Origin: Ravibacter sp964559125
Lineage (GTDB): Bacteria > Bacteroidota > Bacteroidia > Cytophagales > Spirosomataceae
Direction of reading: 5' to 3'
DNA length: 64,000 bases
Assembly: GCA_964559125.1 (NCBI GenBank)
Contig: CAZLGW010000015.1
Coordinates: forward strand, 1 to 64,000
Shown: positions 36,954-44,849 of the stretch, one piece after another
Position numbering within the stretch: position 1 is the first letter of the stretch
How the letters are laid out: each line of letters opens with the position of its first letter
The notes under the pieces: generated by a model
What the model saw: the letters and a program-made list of their open reading frames with translations, nothing else
Told to the model about the DNA's origin: nothing
The model's database searches: none
Position numbers and translations under genes: made by a program

Positions 36954-37619
36954 ATGATCGAACTAAAAAAAGTATCTAAGTGGTTCCCTGTCGGAGGCGG
37001 CCGTACGTATGTATTGCGAAACATCAACCTGCATGTGAAGGCGGGTGAATTCCTGTCCATAATGGGCCCTTCCGGCTCCGGGAAATCTACCCTTCTCAAT
37101 GTGATCGGGATGCTCGATAAATTCGAGGAAGGCGAATACTGGTTCCAGGGGGAAGAAGTTTCTAAATTGAAGGAAAAGCAGATCTCCGCGCTGTACAAGC
37201 AATATATCGGTTTTGTTTTCCAGGCATACCACCTCATCGACGAGCTGACTGTCTATGAAAATATCGAGACGCCACTGCTGTACAAAGACGTCAAATCTTC
37301 GGAGCGCAGGGCCATTGTAAGCGATATGCTGGATCGTTTCAATATCGTAGGAAAGAAAGATCTTTTCCCGACCCAGCTGTCGGGAGGTCAGCAGCAACTG
37401 GTTGGCATCGCCCGCGCACTGGCCGCAAGTCCTGGTCTTATCCTGGCCGATGAGCCTACAGGGAATCTCAATTCCAAACAGGGAGAAGAGATCATGGAAG
37501 TCTTCAAGCAGCTTAACAACGAGGGGGTTACGATTATCCAGGTGACACACTCGGAAAAGAATGCCGCTTATGGCGACCGGGTTATTCATTTGCTGGACGG
37601 GTGGATTGTGGAACCATAA
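36954..37619 (+). CDS. ABC transporter ATP-binding protein (MacB/LolD type)
   Basis: This 221-residue cytoplasmic ATPase has Walker A GPSGSGKST (38-46), a Q-loop in FVFQAYHLIDELT, the signature LSGGQQQLVGIARAL, Walker B LILADEP, and the switch His in VTHSEK. It closely follows the LolD/MacB-NBD pattern. It is encoded between permeases VII and VIII (gaps of 13 and 28 bp) and is the only ATPase of this type in the window, so it may energise all eight permeases in turn, or further NBD genes may lie elsewhere. Confidence 0.95.
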   Translation: MIELKKVSKWFPVGGGRTYVLRNINLHVKAGEFLSIMGPSGSGKSTLLNVIGMLDKFEEGEYWFQGEEVSKLKEKQISALYKQYIGFVFQAYHLIDELTVYENIETPLLYKDVKSSERRAIVSDMLDRFNIVGKKDLFPTQLSGGQQQLVGIARALAASPGLILADEPTGNLNSKQGEEIMEVFKQLNNEGVTIIQVTHSEKNAAYGDRVIHLLDGWIVEP

Positions 37620-37647
37620 TTCACTTACCTCAAATATCTTTTATACG

Positions 37648-40080
37648 ATGCTCCAAAACTATTTCCTCCTTGCATTGCGAACCCTTTACAGGGACCGCAC
37701 GTATGCTGCCATCAACCTGGCAGGGCTTGCATTGGCTTTTGGAGCTGTTCTGCTCATTGTTGGTTATATCAGGTATGAGCTATCGTTCGACAGGCATTTT
37801 CCTACTGCCGACAGGGTGTACCAGCTATTGATGGAAGATAGGAGGCTGGAGCCTGAGCGTCGAAAAATCAGTGTCCCGGTGCCGTTGGGACAGACGCTTA
37901 CTGAAGAATTTTCGGATGTGGAGGCTGCTACGCCGCTTTCCTCCTGGCAACTGCAGGTGAAAGTTGCGGATAAACCTATGAAGCTTAAGGCCGTTTCTGT
38001 CAGAGCAGATTTCTTCAAAGTATTTGGTCTGAGAGCTATTCAAGGGGATATCGCTTCTGCGTTGAGTGATAAACAGCACATCGTGCTGGCCCAAAGTGCT
38101 GCCCGGAATTTTTTCCCGGAGGGTAACCCGCTTGGGAAAGTCATAGAAAGAGTGAATTACGACGCTACTATTACTCCTATGACTGTGACTGCTGTTGTAG
38201 AGGATCTTCCTGCCAATACGCATTTTTCTTTCGACGTATTAGTTCAGGCTCAGCCGATTAAAGAAACATTGAGCTTTAAAGCTTATTCCGGCGGATCGCA
38301 ATATATTCTTCTCAGAAAAGGGAGCAGCATTGCTAATCTGGAGCGTCAGATGTCGGACTTTGGCAAAAAATATGGTTTGGAGGACAAATCCGGCCCGGTT
38401 AATATTCGGAGTATCCGGTTCCTGCCCCTGACAGACATCCGGCTCAACTCCGGGAAGATCGAGGACCAGAGATACCAGGTCAGCGATGTCCGCTTCGTTT
38501 ATATCTATGGCATTATCGCATTGCTTATATTGCTGATTGCCTCGGTCAATTATATCAACCTCACGACCGCAAGATCTTTTCAGCGCGTCAGGGAAGTAGG
38601 TATGCGCAAAGTACTGGGCGCCGGTAAGACCCGGATCGTTCTGCAGTTTATGGGAGAGTCTTTCCTTTTGTTCTGCTTATCGCTTCCCTTTGCGGTGGTG
38701 CTTGCCTACCTGTTCTGGCCGGCCTTTGGGAATTTGCTGCAAATTGCGGAAGACAGGTCGTTTCTGCTCAATGTGCCTAACATCGTAGCACTTTGCGTGG
38801 TTGCTGTCGTATCTGCGGCTATATCAGGTCTGTACCCGGCAGTCGTATTGAGCAGGATGCAGCCCGTCGAGGTATTCAGACAGAAGATTGGAGGGTTCCG
38901 GTTTTCCTTCCTGTTCAGAAAGACGCTCATCATATTCCAGTTTTGCATAGCGGTCCTTCTGATGAATATTACCGTTCTCGTTTATAAGCAGCTGCAGTTT
39001 CTGAGCAACCGATCGATGGGTTTTGACGAAAGTTTTCTGCTGGTGGTACCTGATGTTAACCGTACACAGGCTACCGCATTTAAGCAGATGCTGCTCAGTC
39101 TGCCTGCGGTGGAGTCGGTTAGCTATGGTGGAGGCGTTTCTATAGGGAAGGGATACGGCGGCTCAGGTTCCATGAGTGATCCGGCTGATACTACCAAAAG
39201 TATGAATTTCGGCTTTGTTGACGCTGACTTTGATTTTCTGAAAACCCTGAAACTAGAACTTCTGAGCGGACGATACTTTTCCGAAGAATACGGCAGCGAC
39301 CTGGTAAATTACTCTAAGCTGGCGCGTGAATCCAGCGATCCCGATGAAGGGAAGCGCCTGATAAAAAGCACACCCATTGTGGTAACAGAAAGCCTTGCTA
39401 CGCACTTAAACATTACAAAAACGGATACCTCCCTATATCTGGGGGCGCTGCAAGGCACTATTATCGGGATAGTAAAGGATTTCAGAGCAACCTCTTTTAA
39501 AGAAGAAGGCCCCTTCATCGTATTGAGAGGAAGTCAGTCGGCCTCAGGAGAAGCGTTTATCCGTATCGCAAGCACCGCTGTCCCGGCGACACTGCAGGCT
39601 ATCAGGCAGGCGTGGGAGAGCGTATTCCCCAACGTCCCTTTTGAGTATTCATTTGCAGACGATCTCGTGGAGCAGATTTACGGTCATGAGAAACGGCTGG
39701 CGTCGCTGTTTACGGTCTTCGCCGTGCTGGCCATTACCTTGTCAGTTATGGGATTATTCAGTCTGCTGGCGCTTATCGTAAAGCAGCGTACCAAAGAGAT
39801 CGGTATCCGGAAAGTGGTCGGCGCTTCCGCACTCGATATCTCGGCACTGTTTACCAAAGACTTTGTCATACTGATACTTTTCGCCATTGTAATAGCCACG
39901 CCGGTTGCCTGGTGGGGGATAACCCGCTGGCTGGAGGATTATGCGTACCGTACCGAGCTGAGCGGTTGGATATTCGGCCTGACCGCCGTAAGCATCATGG
40001 CGGTTTCCCTGCTCATCATCAATCTGCAGGTAATGCGCAGTTCGGATATGAACCCGGTAGAGTCGCTGAGGGCGGAGTAG
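37648..40080 (+). CDS. Permease VIII: duplicated MacB/FtsX-type ABC permease
   Basis: The protein has 810 residues from MLQNYFLLALRTL at 37648; an upstream Met at 37561 would overlap the ATPase gene and is unlikely. TM1 is at about 20-42, FtsX domain 1 at about 281-400 (VNYINLTTA, EVGMRKVLGAG), TM5 at about 419-441, and FtsX domain 2 at about 684-806 (EIGIRKVVGAS), ending NPVESLRAE. Together with permease VII it probably forms the cognate pair of the adjacent ATPase. Confidence 0.9.
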   Translation: MLQNYFLLALRTLYRDRTYAAINLAGLALAFGAVLLIVGYIRYELSFDRHFPTADRVYQLLMEDRRLEPERRKISVPVPLGQTLTEEFSDVEAATPLSSWQLQVKVADKPMKLKAVSVRADFFKVFGLRAIQGDIASALSDKQHIVLAQSAARNFFPEGNPLGKVIERVNYDATITPMTVTAVVEDLPANTHFSFDVLVQAQPIKETLSFKAYSGGSQYILLRKGSSIANLERQMSDFGKKYGLEDKSGPVNIRSIRFLPLTDIRLNSGKIEDQRYQVSDVRFVYIYGIIALLILLIASVNYINLTTARSFQRVREVGMRKVLGAGKTRIVLQFMGESFLLFCLSLPFAVVLAYLFWPAFGNLLQIAEDRSFLLNVPNIVALCVVAVVSAAISGLYPAVVLSRMQPVEVFRQKIGGFRFSFLFRKTLIIFQFCIAVLLMNITVLVYKQLQFLSNRSMGFDESFLLVVPDVNRTQATAFKQMLLSLPAVESVSYGGGVSIGKGYGGSGSMSDPADTTKSMNFGFVDADFDFLKTLKLELLSGRYFSEEYGSDLVNYSKLARESSDPDEGKRLIKSTPIVVTESLATHLNITKTDTSLYLGALQGTIIGIVKDFRATSFKEEGPFIVLRGSQSASGEAFIRIASTAVPATLQAIRQAWESVFPNVPFEYSFADDLVEQIYGHEKRLASLFTVFAVLAITLSVMGLFSLLALIVKQRTKEIGIRKVVGASALDISALFTKDFVILILFAIVIATPVAWWGITRWLEDYAYRTELSGWIFGLTAVSIMAVSLLIINLQVMRSSDMNPVESLRAE

Positions 40081-40159
40081 GGTATATGTTTGTGAGTTAC
40101 TTACAAGTAAATCGGATATTTTATCCTCTGAGCGCTTATTTCTGCCCTGTCAAAAATAC

Positions 40160-40167
40160 TATATTTG
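40160..40167 (+). promoter_or_regulatory. TAnnTTTG -7 promoter element of the XRE gene
   Basis: TATATTTG is an exact match to the Bacteroidota -7 element. Transcription would begin near 40173, almost at the ATG at 40175, which favours the second ATG at 40190 as the translation start. Confidence 0.6.
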
Positions 40168-40189
40168 ATCTGTAATGAAACCAACCGCT

Positions 40190-40588
40190 ATGTCCGACAA
40201 GAAGAAAATACACGAAGGCCGCAATATCAGGCGTTTCCGGGAAATGCTGGGTTACAAACAAGAGGCGCTTGCCTGGGAGCTGGGAGAGGAATGGTCTCAG
40301 AAACGGGTGTCGATGCTGGAACAGAAGGAAACCATCGATCACCAGGTCCTCGAACAGGTGGCAGCTATACTGAAAATCCCTGTAGAAGCGATCCAGAATT
40401 TTGATGAGGAAGGAGTCATTAACATCATAGCCAATACATTCAATGAAGAGGCTGCGGTGGGTAATATTGAGCACTTTAAATGTAGCTTCAATCCACTGGA
40501 AAAGATGGTTGAACTGTATGAGCGTATGATACAGCAACAGGCCGAAATGATTGAAAAGCTCGAGCGGCTATTGAGTGAGAAAAAATAG
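40190..40588 (+). CDS. XRE-type regulator with C-terminal coiled coil
   Basis: The protein has 132 residues from MSDKKKIHEGRN (137 from 40175). The N-terminal helix-turn-helix (NIRRFREMLGYKQEALAWEL, then KRVSMLEQKETID) is XRE/Cro-like. A linker (NPLEKMVELYERMIQQQAEM) leads to a C-terminal coiled coil for dimerisation. It lies 109 bp after permease VIII with its own promoter element, and may or may not regulate the permease array. Its binding sites cannot be named. Confidence 0.85.
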   Translation: MSDKKKIHEGRNIRRFREMLGYKQEALAWELGEEWSQKRVSMLEQKETIDHQVLEQVAAILKIPVEAIQNFDEEGVINIIANTFNEEAAVGNIEHFKCSFNPLEKMVELYERMIQQQAEMIEKLERLLSEKK

Positions 40589-40618
40589 GACACTCTGGCT
40601 GACGCACGTGTCATCCGG

Positions 40619-40665
40619 GCCCCGGAATCAATTCCGGGGCTACGATATGGCCGACCCTACGGGTC
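40619..40665. repeat. Extragenic palindromes after the XRE gene
   Basis: GCCCCGGAAT (40619-40628) and ATTCCGGGGC (40631-40640) form a perfect 10-bp stem with a 2-nt loop. A second small stem GACCC-TAC-GGGTC follows at 40653-40665. No T-tract follows, so this looks REP-like rather than a canonical terminator. Confidence 0.6.
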
Positions 40666-40706
40666 TTCGCCGGTGAACAGAACATAAATTCCCTTCTGTT
40701 GCCAGC

Positions 40707-40735
40707 TAACCAAATGGTTACTAACCACTTGGTTA
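40707..40735 (+). repeat. Two tandem 14-bp palindromes upstream of the intact AAA ATPase
   Basis: TAACCAAATGGTTA (40707-40720) and TAACCACTTGGTTA (40722-40735) are each perfect TAACCA-N2-TGGTTA palindromes separated by one base. A further 8-bp inverted repeat (TATAGCGT 40740-40747 / ACGCTATA 40763-40770) lies between them and the ATG at 40779. They may be an operator, or a target of the encoded ATPase. Confidence 0.85.
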
Positions 40736-40778
40736 CTTTTATAGCGTCTTATATTGATTTAAACGCTATATTTACTGA

Positions 40779-41909
40779 ATGAAATCGCCATTTTTGTTTG
40801 GGAGGAGTGTCAGTACAGACGGGTTCACCAACCGTAGAAAAGAGATAAAACGGCTGAAAAATAATTTTCAGCACGGTATTAATACATTGCTTGTCTCTCC
40901 TCGACGGTGGGGGAAGTCCTCTTTAGTCAAACGTGTGGCCGATGAGACAGCGACAAGGAAACTTCGCATCGTGCAATTGGATCTTTTGGGCCTGCAGGAC
41001 GAGGTTGAATTTTATAAGGTGTTTGCTACAGCAGTAATTAAAAGTACCGGCAGTAAACTGGACGAGTGGGTAGCGGAAAGCCGGGAGTTCTTAAAGCGGC
41101 TAACACCTAAAATCAGCATTGGCCCCGATCCTTTACATGATTTTGAGATTAGCTTTGACTGGCAGGAACTGGAAATGAACTACCAGGAAATATTAAATCT
41201 TCCCGAACAGATAGCCAGGAAAAAGGATATACAGGTAGTGGTCTGCATCGATGAATTTCAGAACCTGGCCGGTTTTAAGGATCCGTTGCTTTTTCAAAAG
41301 CGTCTCCGGAGCGAATGGCAACACCATCAGCGGGTTTGCTATTGTCTGTATGGCAGCCAGCAGCATATGATGATGTCGTTATTTGAACGCCAGTCTATGC
41401 CCTTTTACAAATTTGGCGACGTAATGTACCTGGAGAAAATCAGCAGGGAAGATTGGGTTTCGTTTATTGTTGGATCGTTCAATGCTACACATAAGCATAT
41501 CGATGGTGTGCTGGCAGATTTTATCGCTTCTTCGGTGCAGGATCATTCGTATTATGTCCAGCAGCTTTCGCATATTGTCTGGATCAATACCGATCGGGAA
41601 GTAACCCGTTCTATCGTGGATGAGGCGCTTGAAAGCTTGCTGGAGCAAAACTCGCTTTTATATACCCGCGACACCGAAAACCTTTCCAGTAGCCAATTGG
41701 CCTATCTCAAGGCAATAGCCGATGGCGTTACCACAGGGTTAAGCAGTCAATCCACAATCAACCGATATCGACTGGGGTCTTCGGCCGCGGTCTCAAAAGC
41801 CAAAAATGCCCTGCTCAATAAAGAACTTATCCAAGTGCGGAACGGGCACTCCTACTTTCTCGATCCCGTATATGAGCGGTGGTTCCGCCATTTTATCCTC
41901 CTACACTGA
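40779..41909 (+). CDS. AAA ATPase, ATPase_2/MoxR-unrelated archaeal-type family
   Basis: This 376-residue cytoplasmic protein has Walker A SPRRWGKSS (about 40-48), Walker B VVVCIDEFQNL and a sensor-like CYCLYGSQQHMM, and is complete. The C-terminal 70 residues form a winged-helix-like domain (SSSQLAYLKAIADGV, SAAVSKAKNALLNKELIQV). It belongs to the Pfam ATPase_2-like group, whose role is largely unknown. Unlike the two broken relatives at 15.6-16.1 and 30.1-31.3 kb, it has no nuclease-like tail. It overlaps the convergent HTH gene by 17 bp. Tandem palindromes precede it. Confidence 0.85.
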   Translation: MKSPFLFGRSVSTDGFTNRRKEIKRLKNNFQHGINTLLVSPRRWGKSSLVKRVADETATRKLRIVQLDLLGLQDEVEFYKVFATAVIKSTGSKLDEWVAESREFLKRLTPKISIGPDPLHDFEISFDWQELEMNYQEILNLPEQIARKKDIQVVVCIDEFQNLAGFKDPLLFQKRLRSEWQHHQRVCYCLYGSQQHMMMSLFERQSMPFYKFGDVMYLEKISREDWVSFIVGSFNATHKHIDGVLADFIASSVQDHSYYVQQLSHIVWINTDREVTRSIVDEALESLLEQNSLLYTRDTENLSSSQLAYLKAIADGVTTGLSSQSTINRYRLGSSAAVSKAKNALLNKELIQVRNGHSYFLDPVYERWFRHFILLH

Positions 41910-42207
41910 AATTCATATCGGAAAGCTCGACCTGTAGCTTCACTTTTGCTTTTAGTGCTGCGAAAACTCTTAAAAGCGTATTCATCGTTACGTTACCGGC
42001 ATTATTTTCAAGGCGTGAAATCTGCGCTTTCTGAACATCGATGAGCTTGCCCAGTTCTTCTTGTGTCAGATTTCGCTCTTTCCGGGTTTGCTTAATGGCC
42101 TTGCCGATCACGTCCATTTGAAGTTGGTATTCAAATCGGTCCCGCTCAGGGGTGCCAATTTTTCCAATGAGTTCGTCTTTTACCTCGTCAAACGTGTATA
42201 TTTTCAT
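41893..42207 (-). CDS. HTH (XRE/HigA-like) antitoxin or regulator, apparently orphan
   Basis: This 104-residue protein has a helix-turn-helix KQTRKERNLTQEELGKLI, then VQKAQISRLENNAGNVTMNT. The N-terminal half (YTFDEVKDELIGKIGTPERD) resembles HigA-type antitoxins. No toxin-sized frame lies upstream on this strand, so it is an orphan. It is convergent with and overlaps the AAA ATPase by 17 bp, and is divergent from the small exported-protein operon. Confidence 0.8.
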   Translation of the reverse strand: MKIYTFDEVKDELIGKIGTPERDRFEYQLQMDVIGKAIKQTRKERNLTQEELGKLIDVQKAQISRLENNAGNVTMNTLLRVFAALKAKVKLQVELSDMNFSVGG

Positions 42208-42316
42208 TCGTTTTCTAACTGTACCCGGCCAATGTTATAAAGTATTTTTTCGTAATGTTTTTGCTTAGAGTCGATAGAGATCGTGAAATCCTAAGGCAAA
42301 CCACCTTCCAAAACCT

Positions 42317-42354
42317 TTTACATTTAGTTTACATTGTTTTACATCGTTTTACTT
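42317..42354 (+). promoter_or_regulatory. Four phased TTTACAT direct repeats
   Basis: TTTACAT occurs at 42317, 42328 and 42338, and TTTACTT at 42348, with spacings of 11, 10 and 10 bp, one helical turn each. Direct 7-mers with 3-4 bp spacers are the binding mode of OmpR/PhoB winged-helix proteins. The third gene of the operon encodes such a protein. The repeats end about 20 bp ahead of the -7 element. Confidence 0.75.
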
Positions 42355-42374
42355 CCCCGCTTGCAGGGCTGATC

Positions 42375-42382
42375 TAGATTTG
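42375..42382 (+). promoter_or_regulatory. TAnnTTTG -7 promoter element of the exported-protein operon
   Basis: TAGATTTG matches the Bacteroidota -7 consensus. It places the transcript start near 42388, which rules out an ATG at 42380 and supports translation from 42422. Confidence 0.6.
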
Positions 42383-42421
42383 ACCGGAAAACAAAAATCA
42401 AATCAAAAACAACTTTGCAAC

Positions 42422-42835
42422 ATGAACAGAAAACACGTAAATCTGCTGGCAGCCGGCGTTATGCTGCTATGTTCCGTAGCTTCAATTGCCCAGGATTCCT
42501 TTAACGAATGCTCTGCTGCGTTTTTAAACAACAAGATGGTAGTTGATGAATACACTACCCAAGGGAAATGTACGGTGTCGGGCTCGGCGGCAGGAGTGCT
42601 GACGGTCAATACGGCCGATCTGACTCCTGAGGGCGGCAAACCCAGGGATCAGATTTCATTCCGGATCGCTATCCGGGATAAAAATACCGGTACACTCGTT
42701 ATGTTTTCGGGTGAAGCGGTAAAACAGGTTGAAATTCAAAACATACTGAAGAAATGCTCCAAAGGAGATCATATTGTTTTGATGACAACTGAAAACCGTT
42801 ATGTGCTTCCTCATAATGAGATCCTGGTTTTGTAG
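42422..42835 (+). CDS. Small exported protein, first of a related pair
   Basis: The protein has 137 residues from MNRKHVNLLAAGVMLLCSVA, with a signal peptide cleaved near SIAQ. The mature part has two Cys (NECSAAF, KCTVSG) and a third in KKCSKGDHIV, and a C-terminal half VEIQNILKKCSKGDHIVLMT that matches the next gene (IEISAILETARYGDQIII). No database family is recognised. The C-terminal pattern weakly recalls beta-rich GldM-like domains, which is not enough to claim a link. It is the first gene of a probable three-gene operon. Confidence 0.75.
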   Translation: MNRKHVNLLAAGVMLLCSVASIAQDSFNECSAAFLNNKMVVDEYTTQGKCTVSGSAAGVLTVNTADLTPEGGKPRDQISFRIAIRDKNTGTLVMFSGEAVKQVEIQNILKKCSKGDHIVLMTTENRYVLPHNEILVL

Positions 42836-42861
42836 GAATAGAAATCTGAAAAGCAGCCGTC

Positions 42862-43335
42862 ATGAATAAGCTAATGTTAAAACTGACGCTGGCGCTTCTG
42901 GTTATCCTTTCAGGGTCTTCCCTTAAAGCTTTAATCGGGAATAGCGCCGGAGGAGCATACAATACCCTGATGTTAGACGGGAAAGCAACCGATGAGACCG
43001 CATTGTCATCGGCTACGACAGGGAAGCTGAGCCTGGCAACGTTACACGACGGAACGGGTGAATCGCGGTTGGTCCCGTTCTATGCCTACGTTATCAGGGA
43101 AGGGAAAATAGTCGATGCCAATGCTTTTGCCCACAATAATGCCGTTACAGAGATTGAAATATCAGCTATCCTGGAGACGGCAAGGTACGGCGATCAGATA
43201 ATCATTGATCCGGCCGGGGAGAATGCAAACAATAACAGGAGGGTGATTGTCGTCAGGCAAAGCCGGTATATACCTCAATTTGACTGGTGGCCCGGACAGC
43301 CCTGGCGGAAGCCCCAGGGAAAAGACGGATGTTAA
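42862..43335 (+). CDS. Small exported protein, second of a related pair
   Basis: This 157-residue protein has a signal peptide (LTLALLVILSGSSLKA). The C-terminal half (IEISAILETARYGDQIIIDP, then NNRRVIVV) resembles the preceding protein, but the Cys residues are absent. The tail WWPGQPWRKPQGKDGC ends in a lone Cys. It lies 26 bp after the first gene. The pair may be periplasmic partners or ligands of the membrane-anchored regulator that follows. Confidence 0.75.
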   Translation: MNKLMLKLTLALLVILSGSSLKALIGNSAGGAYNTLMLDGKATDETALSSATTGKLSLATLHDGTGESRLVPFYAYVIREGKIVDANAFAHNNAVTEIEISAILETARYGDQIIIDPAGENANNNRRVIVVRQSRYIPQFDWWPGQPWRKPQGKDGC

Positions 43336-43381
43336 ATTTAGTACTTTTGTTAAACCAGTACTGAAGAATCCGCATCTTCTT

Positions 43382-44302
43382 ATGAGCAAACAGAGAAATA
43401 CCTGTATTCAAACATCGTTCAGAAAAACGGTATCCAGGGGAATATGGGTATTTCTTGTGTTTATAAGTACAGGTCCGGTATCCGGAATTAATGAATCCAC
43501 GCAATTTTCAGAGCAGGTAAACCTCGCATTACGACGAACTGCGCACCGGTTGCTGATGGAAAACGGAGATACGCTCTCGGGAGTTCCGCCGGTTGAGCAA
43601 TCAGATCCTGCAACATTTCTGATTCGCGTCGACAGCCTTTTCGATTATGATAAACTGCCTGAATTGCTACAGGAATCCCTGGAGTTGCAGGGTATCAGCC
43701 AGGCATATAATGTGATGATCATAAATTGTGGTAACGGGCAGATTCAACTAGGCTACAGTTATCTTGACTTAGCGCGGGAAGGCGGTGTGCCCTGCCAGGG
43801 GCGACAACAGGAAGCTGGGTGTTACCTGTTGAAAGTAAGCTTTATTCCAGACCGGGCGGAAGCCGCTGCCGACGGAAAGTGGTGGATTATTTCAATCAGC
43901 TGTTTACTGGCAGGTCTTGGTTTCATCGTCTGGCGAAAGTCAGGAAAACGGTCAGTGAGATCAGGGGAGGAAGCTTCGACCGATGCCGCTCCGCACCGGG
44001 CAGTATTCGGGAACTCTTCACTGGATTTGTCCAACCTCTTACTCCATACGGGGAAGAGCGTTCACCATCTGACTTACCGTGAGGCAAAGCTTCTGAATCT
44101 TTTCGCAACCCGTAAAAACCAGGTTCTCGAGCGGGATTTTATACTCAAATCTGTCTGGGAGGACGAGGGCGTCATCGTAGGCCGGAGCATCGACGTATTT
44201 GTATCGCGTCTTAGAAAGCTGCTTCAGGATGATACTTCCGTAAAAATAGCTGCCGTGCATGGAGTGGGGTACAGGATGGAAGTTGAGAACGGTACCGTCT
44301 GA
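43382..44302 (+). CDS. Membrane-anchored winged-helix transcriptional regulator (ToxR-like layout)
   Basis: The protein has 306 residues from MSKQRNTCIQ at 43382. A signal or anchor helix lies near 17-33 (RGIWVFLVFISTGPVSG), then a periplasmic domain (about 40-205), one transmembrane helix (about 210-226, WWIISISCLLAGLGFIVW), and a cytoplasmic OmpR/PhoB winged helix at the C-terminus (LTYREAKLLNLFATRKNQVL, RSIDVFVSRLRKLLQDD, HGVGYRM). No receiver domain is present, so signalling is probably direct across the membrane. It follows the two exported proteins by 46 bp. The four phased repeats ahead of the operon are a natural binding site. Confidence 0.85.
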   Translation: MSKQRNTCIQTSFRKTVSRGIWVFLVFISTGPVSGINESTQFSEQVNLALRRTAHRLLMENGDTLSGVPPVEQSDPATFLIRVDSLFDYDKLPELLQESLELQGISQAYNVMIINCGNGQIQLGYSYLDLAREGGVPCQGRQQEAGCYLLKVSFIPDRAEAAADGKWWIISISCLLAGLGFIVWRKSGKRSVRSGEEASTDAAPHRAVFGNSSLDLSNLLLHTGKSVHHLTYREAKLLNLFATRKNQVLERDFILKSVWEDEGVIVGRSIDVFVSRLRKLLQDDTSVKIAAVHGVGYRMEVENGTV

Positions 44303-44362
44303 ATTTTCTAAAAATATTTGGAAACAGGAATATTATCATCATGATACTTGTCTACCCAATGA

Positions 44363-44821
44363 AAAACAAGGACGACAGTCCCTGTCGTCACCCGGCAGCT
44401 CGATCGCGATACACTGATTGTCAGCTTCCGCCAGGACGGTCGCCGGGCCTCTTATTTTTCGGGGATCTTTACAACCGCTCCTAATGTTGTAATAAATGTA
44501 CCTTCTATAAATGGTTTTGTTTCGGAGGGAGTTCCCGCTATTATTCAGGGATTTAAAGCCGATTCCTTTGATTTAAGACAACAAAGTTTCGGAGTGCTTC
44601 TGAAGGATAATGATTTTCGGAATTTTACGGCTGAAATGTGTAAAGGAGGGGAATTGAATGTTCAATGGGAAAACTCGTTTGGCAACACGGATATTGTCCT
44701 TAAAGATTCCAGTGTTTTCAAAGCCGATCGCGACATTTTCAGAGCATTCCGTTTACACGCCGATAGCTCGGCCCGGTTGGAACTACGGGGGAGCCTGTTG
44801 AAGATACTGAGCTCAAACTGA
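44363..44821 (+). pseudogene. Gene remnant lacking an in-frame start
   Basis: The frame is open from just after a stop at 44360-44362 to 44821 and reads like real protein (DRDTLIVSFRQDGRRASYFS, ADSFDLRQQSFGVLLKDNDF, SARLELRGSLLKILSS), but no ATG occurs in frame. An ATG at 44359 (MKNKDDS) is in another frame. A GTG at 44594 would give only 75 residues. Either the 5' end with its start and membrane anchor was lost, or one frameshift separates them. It looks like a beta-rich extracytoplasmic domain; the family is unknown. Confidence 0.55.
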
Positions 44822-44849
44822 ATTCAGTAGGTCAGCTAACGCCCCTTGC

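Noticed and set aside
13262..40080. Permeases as complete MacB proteins with fused ATPase
   Set aside because: No Walker A/B or LSGGQ motif is present in any of the eight; they are permease-only.
40707..40735. Short tandem repeats as a CRISPR array
   Set aside because: Only two 14-bp units one base apart, with no spacers and no cas genes nearby.
41893..42207. Complete HigBA module with the orphan HTH gene
   Set aside because: No toxin-sized frame precedes it; the clear HigBA pair is at 44850-45458.
42422..43335. GldM-like gliding proteins
   Set aside because: The similarity is a short pattern in the C-terminal half only; not enough to name.
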